Below, piece by piece: positions 12,662-18,796 of a stretch of 18,796 bases of DNA; position 1 is the stretch's first letter; each line of letters opens with the position of its first letter. The stretch comes from JBOGZD01 sp050697155 (lineage in GTDB: Bacteria; Actinomycetota; Thermoleophilia; Solirubrobacterales; 70-9), in contig JBOGZD010000058.1 in NCBI GenBank assembly GCA_050697155.1, positions 1-18,796 on the forward strand. Direction: 5' to 3'. The notes below the pieces were generated by a model. That model worked only from the letters and a program-made list of their open reading frames with translations, did not search any database and was not told the origin of the DNA. The position numbers and the translations under genes are program-made.

Positions 12662-13001
12662 GCGCCGCGGCGGCCGCGATCCCGGCCGCGTCGACGACGA
12701 TGTCGAGCGGGTCGGCGTCGCGGCGGGGCACGAAGCTCTGGTGCCATTCGTCGGAGATCGCGTAGAGGAGCGAGATCGCCGCGGCGGCGAGGACCGCGCG
12801 GCGATCGAGTGCCGGCGCCAAGGCCCAGGTCCACAGCGCGGCGAGCAGCGCGTACTCGCCGAAGTGGGCGGCGATCCGCCCGACCGTGCCGATGTCGGCG
12901 CCGGGATCGGACTGCGCCGACAGATAGAAGATCAGGCCCATCAGGGCCAGCGGGGCGATCGCCCGCACGGCAATTGGCGCGTTTCTGGCGCTATGCGCCA
13001 C
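12597..13001 (-). CDS. VanZ-like family membrane protein
   Basis: A small integral membrane protein of 134 residues related to VanZ, a family named for teicoplanin resistance but mostly of unknown function. About four hydrophobic segments are visible (roughly 9-27, 42-63, 68-83 and 100-116). Family motifs are LIFYLSAQSDP (23-33), HFGEYALL (46-53) and the strongly conserved ISLLYAISDEWHQSFVPRRDADPLDIVVD. The C-terminal tail is Arg/Ala/Pro-rich. It is the last gene of the P-type ATPase-pyruvate kinase run, 31 nt after the latter. The GTG start at 12999-13001 lacks a ribosome-binding site; an in-frame GTG at 12966-12968 is an alternative. The 3' end overlaps the convergent crotonase gene by 65 nt. 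Confidence 0.8.
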   Translation of the reverse strand: MAHSARNAPIAVRAIAPLALMGLIFYLSAQSDPGADIGTVGRIAAHFGEYALLAALWTWALAPALDRRAVLAAAAISLLYAISDEWHQSFVPRRDADPLDIVVDAAGIAAAAALIRARAARSPRTARRAPAPPA

Positions 13002-13018
13002 TAAGGCGCCACTGGCGC
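12976..13018. repeat. Cluster of GGCGC/GCGCC units forming small hairpins
   Basis: GGCGC or its complement occurs five times within 43 bp (12976, 12987, 12995, 13005 and 13014). TGGCGC-TAT-GCGCCA (12986-13000) is a perfect 6-bp stem with a 3-nt loop. On the minus strand AAGCGCC-AGT-GGCGCCTT forms a second stem with one bulge. The cluster spans the pyruvate kinase/VanZ-like junction and could attenuate transcription or hide the VanZ-like start. Confidence 0.5.
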
Positions 13019-13032
13019 TTCGAACACGCCGC

Positions 13033-14457
13033 TCACGGCACCCGGTGGACCTCGAACAGGTTGGTGCCCAGCTCCTGCTGGGGAAGCCCGGCGGTGACCC
13101 CGATCAGGTCGCCGGAGCCGGCAACCCCGGTCTCGCGGGCCAACCGGGCGCAGTCGTCGAGCAGCGCGGTGAGGCTGGTCCAGTCCTCGGCGATCGCGCA
13201 GCGGACGCCGAACAGCAGGTTGAGCCGGCGAACCGTCTCGGGGCGCGGCGAGACCGCCAGCACCGGCACCCGCGGCCGGTGGGCGGAGACCAGCCGGGCG
13301 GTGCGGCCGCTGCGGGTCGGGACCACGAGCGCCGCCAGCCCCAGGGTGTAGGTCGAGCCGACCGCCGCCCGGGCGACCGAGTTGGCGACGTCGGAGCTCT
13401 CGGTGCGCACGCGGTTGAAGACCCAGTCGCCGTAGGGCAGGTCGGGCTCGGTGACGCGGGCGATCCGGTCCATCAGCCGCACCGCCTCGACCGGGTATTC
13501 GCCTACCGCGGTCTCCTCCGAGAGCATCACCGCGTCGGTGCCCTGATAGATCGCGTTGGCCACGTCGGAGACCTCGGCCCTGGTCGGGCGCGGCGACTCG
13601 ACCATCGAGGCGAGCATCTGCGTGGCCGTGATCGAGGGCCGCGAGTGGCGCCCGGCGAGCGCAAGCAGCCGCTTCTGCAACACCGGCACCTGCTCGATCG
13701 GCAGCTCGATCCCGAGGTCGCCGCGGGCGATCATCACCCCCGCGGTGCAGGCCTTGATGATCTCCTCGGCGCGCTCGGCAGCCTGCGGCTTCTCGATCTT
13801 CGCGATCACCGGGATGTCGGCGCCGCTGGTCCGCACCCGGCGCTCGACCGGGGCGATGTCCTCGGCTCGGCGCACGAACGAGATCGCGAGCAGGTCGATC
13901 TCCTGCTCGACCGCGAAGTCGACCCAGTCGAGGTCCTCGCGCCCGGCGGCGGGGAGCTGCACCTCGGCTCCGGGCAGGTTGAGGCCCTGGTGCGATGAGA
14001 TCGGCCCGCCGACCTCGACCGTGCAGCGCACGTCGCCGTCGTCGACCGCCGCCACCCGCAGCCGGATGCGTCCGTCCGCCATGTAGATCTCGTCGCCGGG
14101 CGAGACCGCGGCCGGGAGGCCGTCCCACGTTACCCCGATCCGCTCGGGCGTCCCGATCACCGACCCGGTGGTCAGCACCAGGTCGTGGCCGGTCTCGATG
14201 TCGACCACGCCGCCCTCGACGTCGGCGAGCCGGATCTTCGGGCCCGGCAGGTCGCCGAGGATCCCCGCCTCCTTGCCCGCGGCCTTCGCGGCCTCGCGCC
14301 CCATCGCGACGTTCTCGGTGTGGTCGGCGCGCGTCCCGTGCGAGAAGTTGAACCGGAACACGTCGACGCCGGCCTCCAGCAGCTCGGTCATCGTCTCGAC
14401 CGAGCGCGTCGCGGGCCCGATCGTGGCGACGATCTTCGTCCGCCGGTGGTCGTTCAC
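13033..14457 (-). CDS. pyk: Pyruvate kinase
   Basis: Catalyses phosphoenolpyruvate plus ADP to pyruvate plus ATP, the last step of glycolysis. The 474-residue length is normal. Visible: RRTKIVATIGPATR near the N-terminus, FRFNFSHG, DLPGPKIR, the mobile B-domain in the middle, IPVIAKIEKPQA with the catalytic Lys and metal-binding Glu, VMIARGDLGIELP, and MLASMVESPRPTRAEVSDVA followed by NAIYQGTDAVMLSEETAVGE; the C-domain carries VVPTRSGRTARLVSAHRP. The frame stays open far upstream, but the true start is the GTG at 14455-14457, which overlaps the ATPase stop as GTGA and lies three residues before the conserved RRTKIVATIGP. The overlap implies translational coupling to the P-type ATPase. Confidence 0.96.
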   Translation of the reverse strand: MNDHRRTKIVATIGPATRSVETMTELLEAGVDVFRFNFSHGTRADHTENVAMGREAAKAAGKEAGILGDLPGPKIRLADVEGGVVDIETGHDLVLTTGSVIGTPERIGVTWDGLPAAVSPGDEIYMADGRIRLRVAAVDDGDVRCTVEVGGPISSHQGLNLPGAEVQLPAAGREDLDWVDFAVEQEIDLLAISFVRRAEDIAPVERRVRTSGADIPVIAKIEKPQAAERAEEIIKACTAGVMIARGDLGIELPIEQVPVLQKRLLALAGRHSRPSITATQMLASMVESPRPTRAEVSDVANAIYQGTDAVMLSEETAVGEYPVEAVRLMDRIARVTEPDLPYGDWVFNRVRTESSDVANSVARAAVGSTYTLGLAALVVPTRSGRTARLVSAHRPRVPVLAVSPRPETVRRLNLLFGVRCAIAEDWTSLTALLDDCARLARETGVAGSGDLIGVTAGLPQQELGTNLFEVHRVP

Positions 14458-16961
14458 GGCCCGCGCAGCGGCTCCGTTGGAGCCGCCGTGGTCGGCGCCT
14501 CGTCGGCGGCGTGGGGCACCGACTCGAACTCGCCGGTCCGAGGCGTGTGGGTGGGGCCCGGGCCCTCGTCGGCGGGGTGCTCGCCGTCGACGGCCTCGAG
14601 GCGCTGGATGTAGGGCAGCCGCCAGGCCGCACCCGCGAGCCCGAGCCCGATCGCGACGCAGGCGAGCGCGAGGAACCACTGGCCGCCCGAGAGCAGCTCG
14701 AGCTCGAAGAACTCGCGCACCGGCCGGGCGGCGAGGATGAGCGCGAAGATGGCGCCGAGGCCGGAGACCAGCGCCAGCATGTAGCTCTGGATGGTGATGT
14801 GCTCGCGGCCCGGCCCGCGCTCGAGCAGCAGGATGAAGCAGAGCCCGAGCACGATCAGGGTGGTGGTCGCGGCGGTGCGGCCCTCCTCGAGCGAGCCGCC
14901 GAAGACCCCGTCGACGAAGAAGAACGAGAGCAGCGACGCGATCCCCATCGAGATCCCGGCCGGGAACGCGAACACCGCCAGCGCCCGCAGCAGGCGGCCG
15001 CGGTAGAGCGGCCCTTCGCTGGGCGCGAGGGCGAGCACGAACGAGGGCACGCCGATCGTGAGGAAGGCGGCGACGGTGAGGTGTCGCGGAAGGAAGGGGA
15101 ACGTGAAGTCGAAGATCGCCGCCAGGGTGATCAGAAAGCCTGCGTAGACCGACTTGGTCAGGTACAGGCGCCCGAGCCGGTGGATGTTGCGGGCGATCCG
15201 CCGACCCTCGGCGACCGCCCGCGGCAGCATCGAGAACTGGTCGCGCAGCAGCACGATGTCGGCGATCCCCTTGGTGATCTGGCTGCCCGAGCCCATCGCC
15301 ACCGCGAGCCGCGCCTGCTTGAGCGCCGGGACGTCGTTGACCCCGTCGCCGATCATCGCGGTGAACCGACCGCCGTCGGCGAGCGCGCCCACCAGCGCCT
15401 TCTTCTGCTCGGGCGTGATCCGGCAGAAGATCGTGTTGCCCTGCGCCGCCTCGGCGAGCGCGGCCTTGTCGGCGGGGAGCTGCGGGCCCTCGATCACGCC
15501 CGCATCCCCGGGGACGCCGACCGAGTGGGCGACCGCGGTGACCGTCTCGCGCGCGTCGCCGGAGATCAGCTTCAGGTCGACCTGCTGGGAGCGCATGAAG
15601 TCGATCGTCTCGGCGGCGTCGGGGCGCAGGGTCTCCTCGAGCACGACCAGGGCCCGCGGCTCGAGCTGCGGCGGCGGCTGGGAGGCGGGGTCGGTGGGCA
15701 GCGTCCCCCGTGCCTCGCCGAAGGCGATCACCCGGCGCCCGGCGGAGGTGTGCTCCTCGAGCGCGCTCTGCAGTTCCTCCGGCAGGGTCAGCGCGCCGGC
15801 CTGGGTGAGCACGTCGGGTGCGCCGATCACGTAGCTGGAGCCGTTCATGGTCAGCCCGCTCCACTTCCACTGCGATGAGAACGGGACCTCGGCGGTGACC
15901 TGCTCGGGCCGCGACGGGTAGCGCTCGGCGATCGTCTCCAGGGTGCGGTTGCGCTCGCCCGCCGAGGCGGCGAAGCGCGCCAGCGCTCGCTCGGCCGAGT
16001 CGGGGCCGGCGGGGTCGGCGGTCTCGATCTTGATCAGCTTCAGCGTCCCGTCCGTGAGCGTGCCGGTCTTGTCGACGCAGATCGTGTCGACGGCGGCGAG
16101 CGCCTCGGTCGCCGCCATCTGCTGCACGAGCGTGTCCTGGCGCGCGAGCCGCACAGCGGCGACGGCGAGGGTGACGCTCATCAGCAGCACCAGGCCCTCG
16201 GGGATCAGGGTGACCAATCCCGCGGTCGCCTCCTGGGCGGCGTCGCGGAAGGCGGCGTCGTGCACCGTGAAGCCGATCAGGACGATGAGCGCGATCGGCG
16301 CCAGCGCGAGCGTGGTCGCCCCGAGGACGCGGTTGACCTCGAGCTGAAGCGGCGAGGGGGGGTGGCGGAACTCGCGTGCCTCGCCGGCGATCTTCTCCGC
16401 GTAGCTGTCCTCGCGCACCGCGTCGACCTCGTAGTGCCCCGAGCCCGAGATTCCGAACGAGCCCGAGAGCAGCCGCTCGCCGGACCGCTTGCGGATCCCG
16501 TCCGACTCGCCGGTGAGCAGCGACTCGTCGACGGTGAGCCCGCGTGCGTCGATCACCTCGCCGTCGGCGACGAGCTGGTCGCCGGGCTCGACCCGAACCA
16601 CGTCCCCCGGGACGACCTCGGTCGCCCGCAGCTCGGCGATCCGCCCGTCGCGGATCACCTTCGCCCGCGGGGCGACCAGCAGCGCGAGCCGGTCGAGCGT
16701 CTCCTTCGCCTTCAGCTCCTGGCGGATCCCGATGTAGGAGTTGAGCGCGGCGATGAAGCCGAAGATCGCATCCGCCCACAGCCCCAGCGACAGGATGAGG
16801 ATGAAGAACCCGCCGATGATCGCGTTGAAGAGCGTGAACACGTTCGCTGCCACGATCGACGCGGTCGAGCGGCTGGTCTGGGTCTCGGGCGGGCCCAGGC
16901 GCTCGAGTCGCCGCGCCGCCTCGGCGCTCGAGAGCCCGGTCGCGTGGGTGGCCGCCTCCAT
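14454..16961 (-). CDS. CtpE-like cation-transporting P-type ATPase
   Basis: An ATP-driven cation pump of 835 residues in the inner membrane. Landmarks: actuator TGES (150-153), membrane PEGL (254-257, shared with Ca2+-type pumps), phosphorylation site VDKTGTLTD with D297 as phospho-acceptor, KLISGDAR (464-471), and hinge GDGVND (538-543), with hydrophobic segments at about 37-80, 213-272 and six more after residue 590. There is no N-terminal heavy-metal domain and no CPx motif, so it is not a copper or zinc pump. It resembles mycobacterial CtpE, a calcium-uptake pump, so calcium is the best guess. The C-terminal 50 residues are acidic and Pro-rich. The ATG (16959-16961) is chosen because similarity starts there and a -10-like TATAGAT lies just upstream; the frame remains open beyond it. 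Pyruvate kinase overlaps by 4 nt. Confidence 0.93.
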   Translation of the reverse strand: MEAATHATGLSSAEAARRLERLGPPETQTSRSTASIVAANVFTLFNAIIGGFFILILSLGLWADAIFGFIAALNSYIGIRQELKAKETLDRLALLVAPRAKVIRDGRIAELRATEVVPGDVVRVEPGDQLVADGEVIDARGLTVDESLLTGESDGIRKRSGERLLSGSFGISGSGHYEVDAVREDSYAEKIAGEAREFRHPPSPLQLEVNRVLGATTLALAPIALIVLIGFTVHDAAFRDAAQEATAGLVTLIPEGLVLLMSVTLAVAAVRLARQDTLVQQMAATEALAAVDTICVDKTGTLTDGTLKLIKIETADPAGPDSAERALARFAASAGERNRTLETIAERYPSRPEQVTAEVPFSSQWKWSGLTMNGSSYVIGAPDVLTQAGALTLPEELQSALEEHTSAGRRVIAFGEARGTLPTDPASQPPPQLEPRALVVLEETLRPDAAETIDFMRSQQVDLKLISGDARETVTAVAHSVGVPGDAGVIEGPQLPADKAALAEAAQGNTIFCRITPEQKKALVGALADGGRFTAMIGDGVNDVPALKQARLAVAMGSGSQITKGIADIVLLRDQFSMLPRAVAEGRRIARNIHRLGRLYLTKSVYAGFLITLAAIFDFTFPFLPRHLTVAAFLTIGVPSFVLALAPSEGPLYRGRLLRALAVFAFPAGISMGIASLLSFFFVDGVFGGSLEEGRTAATTTLIVLGLCFILLLERGPGREHITIQSYMLALVSGLGAIFALILAARPVREFFELELLSGGQWFLALACVAIGLGLAGAAWRLPYIQRLEAVDGEHPADEGPGPTHTPRTGEFESVPHAADEAPTTAAPTEPLRGP

Positions 16962-16967
16962 GCGCTG

Positions 16968-16974
16968 ATCTATA
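16968..16974 (-). promoter_or_regulatory. -10-like element giving a leaderless P-type ATPase transcript
   Basis: On the minus strand TATAGAT lies with its hexamer ending 7 nt before the ATG at 16961, which would put transcription start at or next to the A of the start codon. There is no ribosome-binding site before this ATG, consistent with a leaderless mRNA. No convincing -35 is seen 16-18 bp upstream. Confidence 0.45.
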
Positions 16975-17119
16975 GCGGGTCGGCGATCTTGCACGTGTGC
17001 CACATCGAACCCCGATATGGACCGTCGATGTAGCCCACGCAGACGCGCGTGCGGCTGGACCGCCTCCGTGGCTTCGGTATCGGGTGGGCGCGCAGGACGA
17101 ATCGAGCTGGGAGGTAAAG
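16975..17119. other. Intergenic stretch with an inverted repeat, no gene seen
   Basis: This is the left part of the 525-bp region between the P-type ATPase and ABC ATPase genes. ACATCGA (17002-17008) and TCGATGT (17025-17031) are perfect 7-bp inverted arms around 16 nt. They may be a relic of the control region of the decayed gene starting at 17120. No credible gene, RNA gene or riboswitch was recognised. Confidence 0.4.
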
Positions 17120-17456
17120 ATGTCGGAGCGGCGGGTGCGCAGGGTGCGGGAGCGGCGGGTTGAGCGCGAGGGCGCGCGGACGCGGCGACTGGGCCGCAGG
17201 CTCGCCTTTGGGCACGGGTGCGACTTTGGGGGCGACGGTGCTGTTTGCACCCGGCGCCCAGGCGGCGACCTTCCAGGTCACCTCGACCGATGACGAGCTC
17301 AGCGACCCACCCGGCGACGTCGAATGCGACGCCGACTGCACGCTTCGCGGCTACAAGGATCGATACCTTGGTGACGCGCGGAACGATCGCATCTCGATGG
17401 CAAAGGGGGCGCTGCCTCCAATGGGTTCTCGACAGCCCCGGGCCTCCATTGATTGA
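17120..17456 (+). pseudogene. Frameshifted, truncated remnant of a secreted repeat or beta-helix protein gene
   Basis: An ATG at 17120 with GGGAGG at 17109-17114 opens an Arg-rich leader (MSERRVRRVRERRVEREGAR, then TRRLGRRLAF). The frame then breaks at the GGG of 17210-17212. Dropping one G gives GTGATLGATVLFAPGAQA (a signal-peptide core with an AQA cleavage site), then ATFQVTSTDDE and a Cys-containing DCTLR. This is the N-terminal layout of secreted actinobacterial proteins with CTLREA-type beginnings that I recall as several hundred residues long. After CTLR the usual sequence is lost and a stop follows at 17454-17456. It is therefore a 5' remnant with at least one frameshift and a 3' deletion. 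A sequencing error could explain the frameshift but not the missing 3' part. Confidence 0.65.
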
Positions 17457-17479
17457 TCTGTAGCGGACCCGTGTACGAT
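17453..17479 (+). promoter_or_regulatory. Possible promoter of the ABC ATPase gene
   Basis: TTGATC (17453-17458) and TACGAT (17474-17479) resemble -35 and -10 boxes, though their 15-bp spacing is short; an overlapping TTGATT at 17449-17454 gives 19 bp. The -10 ends 7 nt before the GTG at 17487, which has no clear ribosome-binding site, again suggesting a leaderless transcript. Confidence 0.35.
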
Positions 17480-17486
17480 CGCCGCG

Positions 17487-18674
17487 GTGGAGGCTGGCGA
17501 GGCTCCCAGGACCGACGTCGGCGAGGCGCTCTCGGTCGAGTTCCGGGAGGCGACCAAGCGCTACGCGGGCGCCGATCGCGACGCCGTGTCGAGCCTCAGC
17601 CTCGAGGTGCCCGCCGGCGACATCTGCATTCTCGTCGGGCCGTCGGGGTGCGGCAAGACAACCGCGATGCGGATGGTCAACCGGATGGTCGAAGCGACCG
17701 GGGGCGACATCCTCATCGGCGGCAGCTCGGTCCGCGAGCGTGGCCCGGCCCGGCTTCGCCGCGAGATCGGCTACGTGATCCAGCAGATCGGCCTCTTCCC
17801 GCACCGGACGATCGCCGACAACGTCGCCACCGTGCCGAAGCTGCTCGGCTGGGACGGTGGCGCCACCGAGGCTCGCGTCCGGGAGCTGATCGAGTTGGTC
17901 GGGCTCGACCCCGGGCTCGTCGGCCGCTATCCGTCGCAGCTCTCCGGCGGTCAGCAGCAACGGGTCGGAGTGGCGCGCGCGCTGGCCGCAAACCCCGGCC
18001 TGATGCTGATGGACGAGCCCTTCGGCGCCGTCGACCCGATCAACCGCGAGCGGCTTCAGAACGAGTTCCTGCGCCTGCAGGCCGAGCTTCGCAAGACGAT
18101 CCTCTTCGTCACCCACGACATCGACGAGGCGCTCAAGATGGGCGACCGGATCGCGATCATGCGAGAGGGCGGCCACCTGGCCCAGTACGCGACTCCGGCG
18201 GAGCTGCTGATGGCCCCCGCCGACGCCTTCGTCGAGGACTTCGTCGGCGCCGACCGGGCGCTGAAGCGGCTCGCCCTGCTGCGGGTCGCCGACGTCGACC
18301 TCTGGCAGGCGCCGCTTGCGTTCGTCGGCCAGACGACCTCCGAGGTGCGGGCGAAGCTCGACGGCGCCGAGGTCCCATTCGCGCTAGCCGTCGACTCCGA
18401 GCGCCGACCGCTCGGCTGGCTGTCCGACGACGACCTCGCCGCCGAGACGGTGCCGCAGCGGCCCGATTCGCCGCCCGAGCCGCTGCTCGACCGCGATGAC
18501 GTCATGCGCGACGCCCTCTCCGACCTCCTTCAGGCCGAGACCCAGTACGCCCCGGTCGTCGACGGCTCCGGGCGGATCGCGGGGGTGCTCTCGGTCGAGA
18601 TCATCTCCGAGTTCCTCAAGTCCGGCGAGGCGCTGACCGACGAGCACGCGGCCGCCGAACGGCCGCTCAGCTAG
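17487..18674 (+). CDS. Glycine betaine/osmoprotectant-type ABC transporter ATP-binding protein (OpuCA/ProV family)
   Basis: The ATPase subunit of a compatible-solute importer, 395 residues. ABC motifs: Walker A GPSGCGKTT (51-59), Q-loop at VIQQIGLFPH (97-106), signature LSGGQQQRV (152-160), Walker B LMLMDEP (172-178, with E177 as catalytic base) and H210. MRMVNRMVEATGGDILIGG is typical of the osmoprotectant branch, which carries more Met/Asn after Walker A than other ABC families. Residues about 265-395 resemble a CBS-domain pair, used in OpuA/OpuC-type systems to sense ionic strength or nucleotides. The start is GTG (17487-17489). The permease and binding-protein genes normally adjacent are not visible; a possible insertion sequence begins right after the stop. 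Confidence 0.9.
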   Translation: MEAGEAPRTDVGEALSVEFREATKRYAGADRDAVSSLSLEVPAGDICILVGPSGCGKTTAMRMVNRMVEATGGDILIGGSSVRERGPARLRREIGYVIQQIGLFPHRTIADNVATVPKLLGWDGGATEARVRELIELVGLDPGLVGRYPSQLSGGQQQRVGVARALAANPGLMLMDEPFGAVDPINRERLQNEFLRLQAELRKTILFVTHDIDEALKMGDRIAIMREGGHLAQYATPAELLMAPADAFVEDFVGADRALKRLALLRVADVDLWQAPLAFVGQTTSEVRAKLDGAEVPFALAVDSERRPLGWLSDDDLAAETVPQRPDSPPEPLLDRDDVMRDALSDLLQAETQYAPVVDGSGRIAGVLSVEIISEFLKSGEALTDEHAAAERPLS

Positions 18675-18690
18675 TACCCCCGTCCGGAAA

Positions 18691-18710
18691 TCCCGTCAAG
18701 GATGATGGGA
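18691..18710 (+). terminator. Short hairpin after ABC ATPase gene
   Basis: TCCCGTCA (18691-18698) pairs with TGATGGGA (18703-18710) across an AGGA loop, with one G-U wobble. It lies 16 nt after the ABC gene stop and could terminate that transcript. It could instead belong to the end of a mobile element starting here. No U-tract follows. Confidence 0.35.
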
Positions 18711-18744
18711 GGAGCGCAAGCCTCGGCGGCGAATCCCTGCGGCG

Positions 18745-18796
18745 ATGCCGGGAAGGAGCCGCCACGAGGTTGAGCTGACGGCCGAGGAGCGCCAAG
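18745..18796 (+). CDS. Start of a gene cut by the window edge, possibly an IS630-like transposase
   Basis: An ATG at 18745 opens a frame of 17 codons to the window edge, reading MPGRSRHEVELTAEERQ. The pattern of a basic residue run, then a hydrophobic strand, then L-T-x-E-E-R resembles the N-termini of IS630-family transposases I remember (for example VxLTxEERAEL). The evidence is only 17 residues with no strong ribosome-binding site, so this may be another protein or chance. Confidence 0.3.
   Translation, partial: MPGRSRHEVELTAEERQ

Noticed and set aside
13045..13998. Plus-strand open frame opposite pyruvate kinase
   Set aside because: No recognisable family; pyruvate kinase on the minus strand is unambiguous.
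14458..17250. Very long minus-strand open frame reaching upstream of pyruvate kinase
   Set aside because: Only the last 474 codons resemble a protein family; the upstream part is Arg/Gly/Pro-rich shadow sequence opposite in frame to the P-type ATPase.
16970..17341. Minus-strand open frame of 123 codons in the ATPase-ABC gap
   Set aside because: No family resemblance or ribosome-binding site, and it lies opposite the remnant secreted-protein gene.
16962..18176. Minus-strand open frame extending the P-type ATPase upstream across the ABC ATPase gene
   Set aside because: The added 400 residues show no family resemblance and overlap a convincing ABC gene on the plus strand; the ATG at 16961 matches the known ATPase N-terminus.

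Overview
The window is about 70 percent G+C, densely packed on both strands, and uses many GTG starts. Protein families (a LigC-type ligase with a Prim-PolC-type polymerase, a CtpE-like P-type ATPase, RTX-type secreted proteins, and the remnant of a secreted protein with an Arg-rich leader and a glycine-rich signal segment) point to a high-GC actinobacterium, most likely of the Thermoleophilia/Solirubrobacterales kind. The lineage is an inference from remembered families; no rRNA, tRNA or CRISPR array was seen.

Layout. (1) 1-2277, plus strand: the C-terminal half of a fatty-acid alpha-dioxygenase-like heme protein (upstream half outside the window), then a complete cytochrome P450. (2) 2341-3713, minus strand: an ECF sigma factor overlapping by 4 nt a membrane-anchored, Pro/Gly/Ala/Glu-rich protein that is a candidate anti-sigma factor. 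(3) 3786-4277, minus: a small secreted RTX calcium-binding repeat protein. (4) 4359-7484, minus: a VLCAD-like acyl-CoA dehydrogenase and an L-2-hydroxyglutarate oxidase, separated by a large nested inverted repeat. (5) 7583-9872, plus: an SDR oxidoreductase reading into a LigC-type DNA ligase, then a DUF1428 protein; a Prim-PolC-like polymerase (9873-10886, minus) converges on them with no spacer. A cluster of overlapping palindromes lies in the divergent gap at 7485-7582. (6) 10948-11687, minus: a VapBC-type toxin-antitoxin pair whose toxin appears to start at CTG. (7) 11732-12661, plus: a divergent crotonase-family gene carrying a 7-bp tandem repeat. (8) 12597-16961, minus: an apparent operon of CtpE-like P-type ATPase, pyruvate kinase and VanZ-like membrane protein. 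(9) 16962-17486: a 525-bp stretch holding a decayed, frameshifted secreted-protein gene. (10) 17487-18674, plus: an osmoprotectant-type ABC ATPase with a C-terminal CBS-like region. The right edge may begin an IS630-like element.

Themes. Lipid/acyl-CoA chemistry recurs (alpha-dioxygenase, P450, acyl-CoA dehydrogenase, crotonase, SDR), alongside a small DNA-repair pair (ligase C and Prim-PolC) and an ion/energy operon (P-type ATPase with pyruvate kinase). The most interesting unit is the alpha-dioxygenase-like protein beside a P450: the same two enzyme classes are fused in fungal oxylipin (Ppo/linoleate diol synthase) proteins, so this may be a bacterial oxylipin or fatty-hydroperoxide pathway.
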